NCBI GenBank assembly: GCA_007131555.1
Contig: SLQH01000016.1
Coordinates: forward strand, 1-15,957
DNA: 15,957 bases
DNA from: Planctomycetota bacterium
GTDB taxonomy: Bacteria > Planctomycetota > UBA11346
Direction: 5' to 3'
Part shown: positions 1 through 7,109 of the stretch, piece after piece
How the letters are laid out: each line of letters begins with the position of its first letter
Position numbering within the stretch: the stretch's first letter is position 1
The notes under the pieces: generated by a model
What the model was told of the DNA's origin: nothing
Seen by the model: the letters and a program-made list of their open reading frames with translations, nothing else
Database searches by the model: none
Program-made: the position numbers and the translations under genes

Positions 1-2
1 GG

Positions 3-1802
3 GTGCGGCCCTCTCCTCGTCTGACCCATGGCGACTGGGAGGAACGCTCCGAGCGCCAGGGCGAGGCCTTCGGTCGGGCTGCTGTCGAGGCTGAACGACC
101 CCTGTATGTCGAGTACTGGAATGAACCCTATCTCAACTGGGCCAATTACAACAGGGCCAATTTCATTCCTCGCTATTACGATGCTGATCGGGCTGAGGAG
201 GGGGGCGCGGTCCACTTCCGCCACGATGGCAGCCTGGCCCCGCATCTGATCTGGACCCGTGATCGGCGTTGGTATCTGCCGGAGATATTCGGATTCTATG
301 ACCGTCGCTTCGGCGCTGATCGAGACCACTGGCGGCGGGGCCGGACCGAGGATGGTCGTGTCCTGTCGACCAGTGCCATGCCGTACAATCAGGGCATGCA
401 GCAGTTCTACGGCGGTCGTTGGGAGCCTGAGAGCCATCCTCCCAAGGATGTTGCCGACGGTGAGACCTATACCTACCGCAACCAGACCCTGACCGCCTTC
501 ACTCCCTGGCATGTGGTCGATACCACCCAGTTCACCTATTGGTCGGGCCAGGGCATGCTGACCCATTACATCGATCCGATGCTGGCCTTCGGGCGCGGAC
601 TCAAGCGGACCAATCCCGAAGCCACCTACATCATCGGCTGGGGCAACCGCCCCAGCGAGGATCATTGGGCCGGCTTCTTCCAGCTCTACCAGCCGACCAT
701 CGATGCCGGCATCGACCTCATCGACGCCTACAACGACCACGATTACGGTGGCGACCCCACCAACCTGTCGGCCAACTACGAGGTGGTCACCGGCTATGGC
801 GTCACCCGCCACGACAAGTGGCTCTACGCCTACAACACCGAGACCGCCTCCAGCAGCGATCCCCAGGTCTACCGAGAGGAGGCCACGGCCTCGGCCGATG
901 TGGCCAAGTTCGAGTGGGTCACCCGCAAGATGATGCACACCCTCCAGTTCGTGCCTGACAAGGCCCGGGTCTTCCTGCATTTCGGTGACGGGCAACGCAC
1001 CAGCCAGGGTGGCGGCTGGTGGTCGGATGAGGGCGAGGGCATCGCCATGGAGATGCTCATCAACCTGCGTGGCCGTCTGCTGGAGGTGGTTCACGACCAG
1101 CAGGACCTGTATGTCGTGGCAGCCATTGACGGCACTGATGATTATGCTCCGCGCCCGGACTTCCTGGCTGATCGCCAGGAGCTCGTCGTGGCCCTGTTCA
1201 ACGATCGTCACCAGAGCCGCCCAGTGGCTCTGGATCTGCGTCTGCCCTCCGGGGTGGCTGTCGGTCCCGGCGTGCAGCGCCGTTCGCAGATCGTTGAAGG
1301 GGCGGTGCAGGTGGTCGAGGAAGCGGTGGCTGTAGAAGGCGACCGTCTGCAGCAGAGCCTGACCATGGCCCCGCGTGAACTGCGGGTCATCACCCTGCCG
1401 CTGACCGAGGCCATTGATCCTGACGTGCTGGCAACCGGCCCGGCCCTGCTGCGGCGGCGTCAGTATTTCGGCCAAGCCATGCTGCAGGAGGTGTTTCCCG
1501 ATGCACCAGTGCGTGAGGAACTGGCGATCGAGGCCGCCTATCGTGATGCGGCTCAGCGGGCCGAACTGCGGATCGTGGCCCAGCGTCTGGGCCATGGCGA
1601 CGGTGAGGTCGTCATCAACGGTCATGTCTACCCGCTGCCGGCCGCCGTGACGCCGGAGAATGCGGCCTGGATCCGCACCGTGGCCATCAATCCCGCTCAT
1701 CTGCAGCCGGTCAATGACATCGTCATCCGAGCCGTCGATCCGGCTCGGGCTGGTTTCTTCCTCGGTAACTACAGCATCTGGGTTGATGCCATTGTGCCGT
1801 GA
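3..1802 (+). CDS. Glycoside hydrolase, clan GH-A-like (5' truncated)
   Basis: This is the C-terminal 599 residues of a probable polysaccharide-degrading enzyme; the frame is open to the window edge, so the GTG at 3 is not taken as the true start. An EYWNEP motif (Glu at codon 123-125) is the classic clan GH-A acid/base site on strand beta-4. A YNTET motif (Glu at codon 840-842) is a plausible nucleophile. Between them lie aromatic-rich blocks such as TYWSGQG and YIIGWGN, and then DHDYGGD, which fit a sugar-binding (beta/alpha)8 barrel. The last 250 or so residues look like beta-sandwich modules, ending in a jelly-roll-like NYSIWVDAIVP. The acid/base Glu is only about 40 residues in, so the front of the barrel and any signal peptide are missing. 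The family resembles agarase-like or GH39-like proteins; the substrate cannot be stated. The next gene is an unrelated tRNA. Confidence 0.72.
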   Translation: MRPSPRLTHGDWEERSERQGEAFGRAAVEAERPLYVEYWNEPYLNWANYNRANFIPRYYDADRAEEGGAVHFRHDGSLAPHLIWTRDRRWYLPEIFGFYDRRFGADRDHWRRGRTEDGRVLSTSAMPYNQGMQQFYGGRWEPESHPPKDVADGETYTYRNQTLTAFTPWHVVDTTQFTYWSGQGMLTHYIDPMLAFGRGLKRTNPEATYIIGWGNRPSEDHWAGFFQLYQPTIDAGIDLIDAYNDHDYGGDPTNLSANYEVVTGYGVTRHDKWLYAYNTETASSSDPQVYREEATASADVAKFEWVTRKMMHTLQFVPDKARVFLHFGDGQRTSQGGGWWSDEGEGIAMEMLINLRGRLLEVVHDQQDLYVVAAIDGTDDYAPRPDFLADRQELVVALFNDRHQSRPVALDLRLPSGVAVGPGVQRRSQIVEGAVQVVEEAVAVEGDRLQQSLTMAPRELRVITLPLTEAIDPDVLATGPALLRRRQYFGQAMLQEVFPDAPVREELAIEAAYRDAAQRAELRIVAQRLGHGDGEVVINGHVYPLPAAVTPENAAWIRTVAINPAHLQPVNDIVIRAVDPARAGFFLGNYSIWVDAIVP

Positions 1803-1813
1803 GGGTCCGGCCG

Positions 1814-1866
1814 TGATGACGGGTCTTGTCGATCCCGATCTGGCTATCATACTCGTTCCGTCATCA
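1814..1866. repeat. 9-bp inverted repeat behind the hydrolase
   Basis: TGATGACGG at 1814-1822 is repeated as its exact reverse complement CCGTCATCA at 1858-1866, with 35 nt between. A second short hairpin follows (GGCATG at 1867-1872 and CATGCC at 1879-1884). No T-run follows either stem, so this is not a classical intrinsic terminator. It could still be a 3' end structure of the hydrolase transcript. Confidence 0.3.
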
Positions 1867-1972
1867 GGCATGGTTGATCATGCCGGTGGCGGGAAGTCTG
1901 TCCGGGACAGCGTTCATGGCTGCGATTCCGGGTGTTCTCATGTGTTCTCAGGATCGGTGCTAAATGCGCTTT

Positions 1973-2045
1973 GGGCCTATAGCTCAATGGTTAGAGCAGG
2001 CGACTCATAATCGCTTGGTTGGGGGTTCGAGTCCCTCTGGGCCCA
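1973..2045 (+). tRNA. tRNA-Ile2 (anticodon CAT, expected lysidine-modified)
   Basis: A complete 73-nt cloverleaf can be folded by hand. The acceptor stem is GGGCCTA (1973-1979) with TGGGCCC (2038-2044). The D stem is GCTC/GAGC, the anticodon stem GGCGA/TCGCT, the variable loop 5 nt, and the T stem GGGGG/CCCTC around TTCGAGT. The anticodon CAT is at 2006-2008. The D-arm 3' side and anticodon arm closely match E. coli tRNA-Ile2 (ileX), not tRNA-Met, so the wobble C is expected to be changed to lysidine by TilS and to read AUA. Initiator tRNA is excluded: the 1-72 pair is G-C and the three stacked G-C pairs of the initiator anticodon stem are absent. The discriminator is A2045 and no CCA is encoded (TTT follows), so a CCA-adding enzyme is needed. 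An elongator tRNA-Met identity is the alternative. Confidence 0.93.
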
Positions 2046-2073
2046 TTTGTCACCGGCGTTCTTGAGGGGTCAG

Positions 2074-3027
2074 ATGGTTGCGACGATTGATCTCACGAGC
2101 GCCTGTCTGCATGCGGTGACCGGTTCCAGTTGGCGTCTGCGTGATGATCTGTTGGCTGAGGTCCTGCAGCACTGGGATGGTCCGGTGCATCGCCACGCAG
2201 AACCGGATGATCTTGATGCTGTGATTCTCAGCCTGTCCACAGCCTCGTTGTTTGAGCCCAGCGCTGTGGTCTTGTTGCGGGCCAGCAAGGCCTATCTGAA
2301 TCGGCATAAAGAACGTTTCATGGCCTTGGTCGAGGCACCGGTACAGGGTGGGGTCATGGTGCTGGTCACCGAGCCCTTTGCCGCCGATCAAGCCCTGGGA
2401 AAGGCTCTGGCCAAGGCCGGACGTGTCTATAGAGCCACGACTCCTGATCCGCGCTCCTTGCGTTCTTGGTTGCAGCAACGTCTGTCTGCGGCTCCGGTCC
2501 ATGTCGAACGGTCGGATGAGGTTGCAGCGGCCATGATCCGTCATTGCGGTGATGATGTCGATGCCCTGCTGGGCTTGTTGGAGCGGGCCGTTGATCTGGT
2601 CGAGCCAGATGCAGTGCGGCCAGATGATATTCGTGCCTTGGTGGGCGATCCGGTTGAGCGTCCTGCCTGGGAATTCACCGATGCAGCTCTTTCGGGAAAG
2701 CGCGCACAAGCCATGCAGATTCTGCATGACGGACGCGGTCTGGATCCCCATCATGTCCTGGCTGGTCTCGCCAATGAACTACGTCGCTGTCTGGCCGTAC
2801 TGGCCAGTGATGATGACGCCGAGGCTCGTCGCCTGAGCGGTGGTGGAACCAAACCCTCATATCACACCCGTCGCCGAGCCGCTGAACTGGGTCAGCAGGC
2901 CTGCTGTCGCCTCTTGGCCGGGGTGATCCAGGCTCAGCGTGCCCTGCGTCGTTCCGGAGTCGATCAGCTGTTGGTGATTGAAGCCTTGGTGGCCAACATA
3001 CAACGAGTCATACGCCTGCGTCGATGA
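2074..3027 (+). CDS. holA: DNA polymerase III subunit delta
   Basis: Delta is the wrench of the replicative clamp loader: it opens the beta sliding clamp within the delta/tau/delta' assembly. The 317-residue length is near the usual 330-345. The pattern fits the HolA family: an N-terminal AAA+-like domain without a Walker A motif; the block ILSLSTASLFEPSAVVLLR where the family has its strand after the 'SLF' turn; a lid domain with GDDVDALLGLLERAVDL followed by DIRALVGD; and a helical collar starting near AWEFTDAALSGKRAQAMQIL. The ATG at 2074 is preferred over an in-frame TTG at 2047, because the TTG lies 2 nt after the tRNA and the ATG follows GAGGGG (2064-2069). It begins 28 nt behind the tRNA and may be read through from it. 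Sequence conservation of delta is low, so the call rests on pattern and length. Confidence 0.82.
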   Translation: MVATIDLTSACLHAVTGSSWRLRDDLLAEVLQHWDGPVHRHAEPDDLDAVILSLSTASLFEPSAVVLLRASKAYLNRHKERFMALVEAPVQGGVMVLVTEPFAADQALGKALAKAGRVYRATTPDPRSLRSWLQQRLSAAPVHVERSDEVAAAMIRHCGDDVDALLGLLERAVDLVEPDAVRPDDIRALVGDPVERPAWEFTDAALSGKRAQAMQILHDGRGLDPHHVLAGLANELRRCLAVLASDDDAEARRLSGGGTKPSYHTRRRAAELGQQACCRLLAGVIQAQRALRRSGVDQLLVIEALVANIQRVIRLRR

Positions 3028-3035
3028 TCCCGATT

Positions 3036-3060
3036 TGTCCCCTGTCATCACGGCGGGACA
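3036..3060 (+). terminator. Weak hairpin after holA
   Basis: TGTCCC (3036-3041) pairs exactly with GGGACA (3055-3060) across a 13-nt loop, starting 9 nt after the holA stop codon. No T-tract follows, so it may be a 3' stabilising or Rho-assisted structure, or chance. Confidence 0.25.
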
Positions 3061-3132
3061 GCGGTATGCATTGTGTCAGAGTTGGCCTGTACAAGCGTGT
3101 TCGGTCTCAGGTCTAGGATGGGTGGATCTGCC

Positions 3133-4518
3133 ATGGATATCTTCTTCTGCGACTCCTGCGCTGCGCGAGTGACATCGGCTGATCTCCAGCGAGGGCAGGG
3201 TCTGAAGAAGGGTGATGTGGTCATCTGTCAGACCTGCATTGAGAAAGGTCTTGGTGGTGACCTGCTGGCGGCTGCCGGAGCCGTGCCTGAGCCCGTGGCC
3301 GTGACAGTAGACAGTCATTCCCAGCCGGATGCGTCCGTTGGTCCCCCGGATACCGATACCCTGGTGCGGGTCGGTGAGCAGATGTTGGCCCGATCTGAGG
3401 AACCGGCCGATGAGGAACCGGAGTCGGCCCCATATAGTGCTGATCAGGCCATGGCCGAAGCGGCCAGTGGCTTTGATGCTCTCAATCCCAGCGAAGTCTC
3501 TCGGCGTGATGACGGAGAAGATGATGTAGAGGATAGTGCTGATCTCTCTGATGAGTACGATGATGCCTCGCTTGAAGAGGATCAAGAAGACGATGATCCG
3601 CAGGCGGTATCGCCAGCGCAGTCCGATGTGGACGAAGACGAAGATGATGAAGAAGGCGAAGACGACGACGAAGATGATGATGACGAATACGAAGATGAAG
3701 AGGAATACGAAGACGACGAAGACGAAGACGAGCAGGAACAGGTCTTTCCTGATGATGGCAGGGATCTGCCGCCCCAAGGTCAGGTTGAGACCATAGAGAT
3801 CGCTCATGCAGATCGGCCCGCGCCGGCTCCTGCAGCGGCCAGTGCTGCCCCCAAAAAGAAGAAGAAAAGGCGCCGCAAAGGCGGTGGCGGCAACAAGGCT
3901 CGCAGTGGCCCGTCGCAGCGCGCGGCCTCTTCTTCTGAGCGGAGTGCGAGCCGACGCAGTTCTGGTCGTCATGCGGCTGCAGGGCCGTCATCCAGTGCGC
4001 GAGGATCAGCGAACAAGAGTGGTCGGGCGGCGGCTGTCGGCTCCAAGAGCGGGCGCCCTTCGACCCGTCGACCCAAGCTTGACAACACCGCCAAGGTTTT
4101 GATCGGTGCCGTGTCGGCGGCAGGTCTGGTGTTCTTAGTGGTGTTGGTGATGTGGTTGGGTGGATCTAGGACAGGCGGCGGTGGCCAGCGAGTGATCACC
4201 ACTAATCCTGAACGGGAATTGATTCAGGAGGTGCAGCGGGTACGAGCCATCGTGGACGCGGCCCTGACTCGCAATGGCACGACCAATAATCTTGCCGATC
4301 TGGACCATACGGACATTCCTGCCCTGGAACAGGCTTTACGGGAAATCGACAATCCCCATCTTCAGGAACTAGTCGACAGATTTGAGGCTGAGGCCACGGC
4401 GGCAGGTTGGACTGAAGCAGAGGGAGGTCAGGCATCGAGTCAATATCGTGATCTGCGCACCAGAAGACGAACAGTTTCTGATCATTTGGGAACTTTGCGG
4501 CGTCGGCATGGCCGTTGA
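3133..4518 (+). CDS. Zinc-ribbon, polyampholyte, single-pass membrane protein of unknown function
   Basis: I do not recognise a named family. The 461-residue product has clear parts in order. Residues 6-35 form a CX2C-X22-CX2C zinc ribbon (C6, C9, C32, C35). A Pro/Glu-rich linker leads to an acidic tract (about 124-205, densest 167-201) that is almost only Asp and Glu with a few Tyr. A basic, low-complexity tract (about 240-315) follows, starting with a run of five Lys, three Arg and a Lys, then rich in Ser, Arg, Gly and Ala. One hydrophobic helix spans about 322-343, with a predicted soluble helical domain of about 118 residues behind it. By the positive-inside rule the zinc ribbon and charged tracts should be cytoplasmic. 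The ATG at 3133 is chosen because it follows GGTGGA by 6 nt and sits just before the first cysteines; GTG 3073 and ATG 3118 are in-frame alternatives. It lies between holA and rsmB. Confidence 0.8.
   Translation: MDIFFCDSCAARVTSADLQRGQGLKKGDVVICQTCIEKGLGGDLLAAAGAVPEPVAVTVDSHSQPDASVGPPDTDTLVRVGEQMLARSEEPADEEPESAPYSADQAMAEAASGFDALNPSEVSRRDDGEDDVEDSADLSDEYDDASLEEDQEDDDPQAVSPAQSDVDEDEDDEEGEDDDEDDDDEYEDEEEYEDDEDEDEQEQVFPDDGRDLPPQGQVETIEIAHADRPAPAPAAASAAPKKKKKRRRKGGGGNKARSGPSQRAASSSERSASRRSSGRHAAAGPSSSARGSANKSGRAAAVGSKSGRPSTRRPKLDNTAKVLIGAVSAAGLVFLVVLVMWLGGSRTGGGGQRVITTNPERELIQEVQRVRAIVDAALTRNGTTNNLADLDHTDIPALEQALREIDNPHLQELVDRFEAEATAAGWTEAEGGQASSQYRDLRTRRRTVSDHLGTLRRRHGR
3631..3735 (+). repeat. 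GA-rich low-complexity tract coding Asp/Glu
   Basis: About 105 bases consist almost entirely of GAC, GAT and GAA codons, making a purine-rich, three-base-periodic stretch. It encodes the densest part of the acidic tract of the membrane protein. Such a tract is prone to slippage, so in-frame length differences between strains would be expected. Confidence 0.75.
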
Positions 4519-4559
4519 TGACCTGATATCCAAATGTACGTCGAACGATTTGGCGTTTA

Positions 4560-5870
4560 ATGCATCCTATGTCCGATAGGGCCGATCATCATCAACCTTC
4601 GTTGTGCGACGCCCGTCTGGCCGCCTACGATGCCTTGATCGTCTGGCAGCGGGGGGGTACCCGGACCGTGGTTGAGGCCCTGCCGCGTTTGAGCGGGGCC
4701 GATGCTGGTCTGGCCCGTGACCTGGCCCAGGGCGTGCTGCGCCATCGCCGGCTCTATGATCATCTGGCTGATCGCTTCCTAGATCGCCGTCATGCCCAGC
4801 CGGAGCCCCTGCGGCTGGTGCTGGCCATCGGCGCCCATCAACTCTTCGCCTGTGACCGCATCCCAGTCCATGCGGCAGTGGAACGGGCGGTGGCCATCCT
4901 CCATCAACGAGGTCAGCCGCGTCTGGTCGGGGTGGCCAATGCGGTATTGCGGCGTCTGTCCGAACTACGTTTGGAGGAACGGCGCGGTCCGGGTCCGGGA
5001 GGGCGGCTGCAGCCGGCCGATCTGCCCGCCGATCCGGCGATCCGCTTCAGTCTGCCGGATGCCCTGCTGGACGATCTGGCCCCGGTGTTGGGTGAGCGCG
5101 GTGTGCGCCTGCGCCGGTTGGCGGCCCTGGAACTGCCGCCGCCCTTGTGTCTGCGCCAGCGCCCTGAGGCCGTGGTGGACGATCATCCGGCGATCCTGCG
5201 CCGTGATGGCCCCTGGACCTGGTGGGCCGACCCCATCGCCGCCCTTAACGGGCCGGTGGCCTCGGGGGCGGCTGTGGTCCAGGATCGGGCCCAGGGGGCG
5301 GCTCTGGAGCGGCTCGGGCCGATCGCCGGCCAAGCGGTTTTGGACTGTTGTGCCGCTCCTGGTGGCAAAAGTATGTGGCTGTATGACCATGGCGCCCAGG
5401 TGACGGCCTGTGATATCCATCCCGACAAATGCCGGGCCCTGCGAGCCAGTCTGCCGGAGGCGATCGCGGTCAGTTGTCGGGATGGGCGGGATGCCTGGTC
5501 AAAACCGGCCTTCGATGGGGTGTTGGTGGATGCTCCGTGCAGCAACAGCGGAGTGATGGCCCGGCGGGTCGAGGCCCGGTGGCGCTACGATGACGACCAT
5601 CTGGCCTCCCTGGCAACGCTGCAGCAGGCCCTGCTGCGGGCGGCGGCCAGCGCCGTGCGTCCTGGTGGCTGGCTGGCGTACTGCACCTGCAGCATCTGTC
5701 CCCAGGAGAACGGCCTGCGGGTGCGGACCCTGCCTGGTTGGCAGGTCGAGCATGAATGGCTGACCTGGCCCGATGCCTGGCAGGGGGGCGGGTATATCGC
5801 CGTGCTGCGGCGGGCGGGTCGTCAGGCCAGGGCGGTCGCCTCACGCCAGCAGCGGGCCATCAGGGCGTGA
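4560..5870 (+). CDS. rsmB: 16S rRNA (cytosine(967)-C5)-methyltransferase RsmB
   Basis: RsmB methylates C967 of 16S rRNA with S-adenosylmethionine. The 436 residues match the usual length (E. coli about 429). Residues about 15-140 form a NusB-like RNA-binding domain, which separates RsmB from other NOL1/NOP2/Sun methyltransferases. The SAM-binding motif DCCAAPGGKS starts at residue 262. The motif IV DAPCSNSG holds C327 and the motif VI YCTCS holds C377; these are the two cysteines needed for release and catalysis in the family. The family's closing GGF-type block is present as QGGGYIAVLRR. ATG 4560 is taken as the start, with ATG 4569 possible; no clear ribosome site is visible. The 3' end overlaps the convergent esterase gene by 49 bp, so the last dozen or so residues (AGRQARAVASRQQ...) lie beyond the conserved fold. 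Confidence 0.9.
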   Translation: MHPMSDRADHHQPSLCDARLAAYDALIVWQRGGTRTVVEALPRLSGADAGLARDLAQGVLRHRRLYDHLADRFLDRRHAQPEPLRLVLAIGAHQLFACDRIPVHAAVERAVAILHQRGQPRLVGVANAVLRRLSELRLEERRGPGPGGRLQPADLPADPAIRFSLPDALLDDLAPVLGERGVRLRRLAALELPPPLCLRQRPEAVVDDHPAILRRDGPWTWWADPIAALNGPVASGAAVVQDRAQGAALERLGPIAGQAVLDCCAAPGGKSMWLYDHGAQVTACDIHPDKCRALRASLPEAIAVSCRDGRDAWSKPAFDGVLVDAPCSNSGVMARRVEARWRYDDDHLASLATLQQALLRAAASAVRPGGWLAYCTCSICPQENGLRVRTLPGWQVEHEWLTWPDAWQGGGYIAVLRRAGRQARAVASRQQRAIRA

Positions 5871-6472
5871 CCGGCGGCGGTGGGGTGGACCCCATCGCTG
5901 GTCCAGTACGCTGCAGGGGCGCTGTCCAGGGCGGCGGCGAAGGCCGTGGGATAGGGCACCAGGATGGCATCGAAGGCGGCGGCCAGATCGGCCATGATGG
6001 CACCATAATGTTGCACCGGTTCGAGCCAGTCGGCGCTCACCGCCCCGATGGGCAAGGCGAAGGCTTGGCCCAGGACCAGGCGGCAGTCGGGCAGGGCGGC
6101 CTTGGTATCCTCCAGCAGGATGCGGTAGATGTCGGCAAAGCGCTGGGGGTTGACCCCGTCGTTGCGTGAGAAGCCATGCCAGATGTCGTTGATGCCGATC
6201 AGGATGCTGATGACATCGGGCTTGAGCAGCAGGGCGTCACGTCGCCAGCGGGCGTAGAGATCGGTGACCCGGTTGCCGGAGATGCCGCGATTGAAGCAGC
6301 GCAGGCCGCGTTGAGGCTGCTCCAGCAGCAGTTGGCCGGCGATCATGCCGGCATAGCCGACCCCCAGGGCGGGCGGACAGTTGGCCAGAACGCTGACGGC
6401 ATCGTCCCGCTGGCGGTTGGCATCAGTGATCGAATCACCCTGGAACAGGATGGTGGCGTTGTCGGACAGCAT
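5822..6472 (-). CDS. SGNH/GDSL-family esterase or lipase
   Basis: A 216-residue serine hydrolase of the SGNH fold, a family that removes acyl groups such as acetyl from sugars, lipids or small esters. All four family blocks are present: GDSIT with nucleophile S14; NRGISGNR supplying the oxyanion Gly (G63 or G66); GINDIW with N95; and SDGVHPTAAGH with D193 and H196. The start at 6472 is chosen because family members usually begin a few residues before GDSIT; an in-frame ATG at 6538 would add 22 residues with no family match. No signal peptide is seen, so it should act in the cytoplasm. It converges on rsmB, overlapping it by 49 bp, and diverges from the next gene across 112 bp. Its substrate is unknown. 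Confidence 0.88.
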   Translation of the reverse strand: MLSDNATILFQGDSITDANRQRDDAVSVLANCPPALGVGYAGMIAGQLLLEQPQRGLRCFNRGISGNRVTDLYARWRRDALLLKPDVISILIGINDIWHGFSRNDGVNPQRFADIYRILLEDTKAALPDCRLVLGQAFALPIGAVSADWLEPVQHYGAIMADLAAAFDAILVPYPTAFAAALDSAPAAYWTSDGVHPTAAGHALMARCWREATALA

Positions 6473-6584
6473 GGTGAGGCTTTCTGTTGGGGGTGTGTCC
6501 ACTATCTGCTGATAGCCATCCGGGCAAGCGTGAGCCAATCCTCCGGCGCGGTGTCGTGGCTTGCGATGTCATCGCGGGGTCGTC

Positions 6585-7067
6585 ATGATGCCATGCTTCA
6601 GCATGGACCTTCCCGCCCAACTGCGTGATCGCTATTATCATCTGCTGCTGCGTCTGATTGACGTACGCGAGGTGCAGCATTGGGTCAACAATCGGGTCAA
6701 GCTGCTGCCGGTGCCGCCGGCCTGGATGTTGCAGGTCCTGCAGGCCCGGACCCGTGAGGCGGTGCTGCTGGTGATCGGGCGCGAACTCGGCCCCTTTGTG
6801 CCGATGAACTACTATTCGATCCTCGGCAGCATGCTGTTTCGTTTCAAGGCCGGCCAGATCGACCTGGTTGGTCTGGTGGATCGCCTGGAGACCATGATCG
6901 ACTATGATCCCGAAGACAATGTCCTGATACTCAACCTCCATCTTGAGATCTGCTATATCCGCGATGGTCTGTTGGATGGAGTATGCGAACCACGTGAAGT
7001 CCGCGAGGCGGTGATCGCCGCCTTTGAGCGCAGCGAGGAAGCCATCCTTGCTGGCGATCAACAGTGA
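6585..7067 (+). CDS. Hypothetical protein, about 160 residues
   Basis: I recognise no family. The coding potential is good: the third-position bias and codon choice match the neighbours, and the protein is balanced, with amphipathic helices such as LRDRYYHLLLRLIDVREVQHWV and a hydrophobic middle (AVLLVIGRELGPFVPMNYY). The C-terminal half is acidic and helical (IDYDPEDNVLILNLHLEICYI and then EVREAVIAAFERSEEAIL). No membrane helix, signal peptide or metal motif is apparent. ATG 6585 follows a GCGGGG stretch by about 6 nt; ATG 6588 or 6603 and an upstream TTG at 6561 are alternatives. It is divergent from the esterase and lies 42 nt before the FMN reductase gene, so it may share a transcript with the latter. 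Confidence 0.65.
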   Translation: MMPCFSMDLPAQLRDRYYHLLLRLIDVREVQHWVNNRVKLLPVPPAWMLQVLQARTREAVLLVIGRELGPFVPMNYYSILGSMLFRFKAGQIDLVGLVDRLETMIDYDPEDNVLILNLHLEICYIRDGLLDGVCEPREVREAVIAAFERSEEAILAGDQQ

Positions 7068-7109
7068 ATGCGGGCATCATCGCTGTGAACCATGGAAAGG
7101 ATTCCCATC

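Noticed and set aside
1937..1966. Possible tRNA promoter with CTAAAT as -10
   Set aside because: The spacing to the tRNA is right but the hexamer is weak and no -35 box is found at 16-18 nt.
2050..2754. 234-residue minus-strand frame opposite holA
   Set aside because: The plus strand carries the HolA pattern and correct length; the antisense product is Gln/His-rich without family features.
3076..3972. 298-residue minus-strand frame with long Val/Phe/Ile runs that look like membrane helices
   Set aside because: The hydrophobic runs are just the complement of the Asp/Glu codons of the plus-strand acidic tract.
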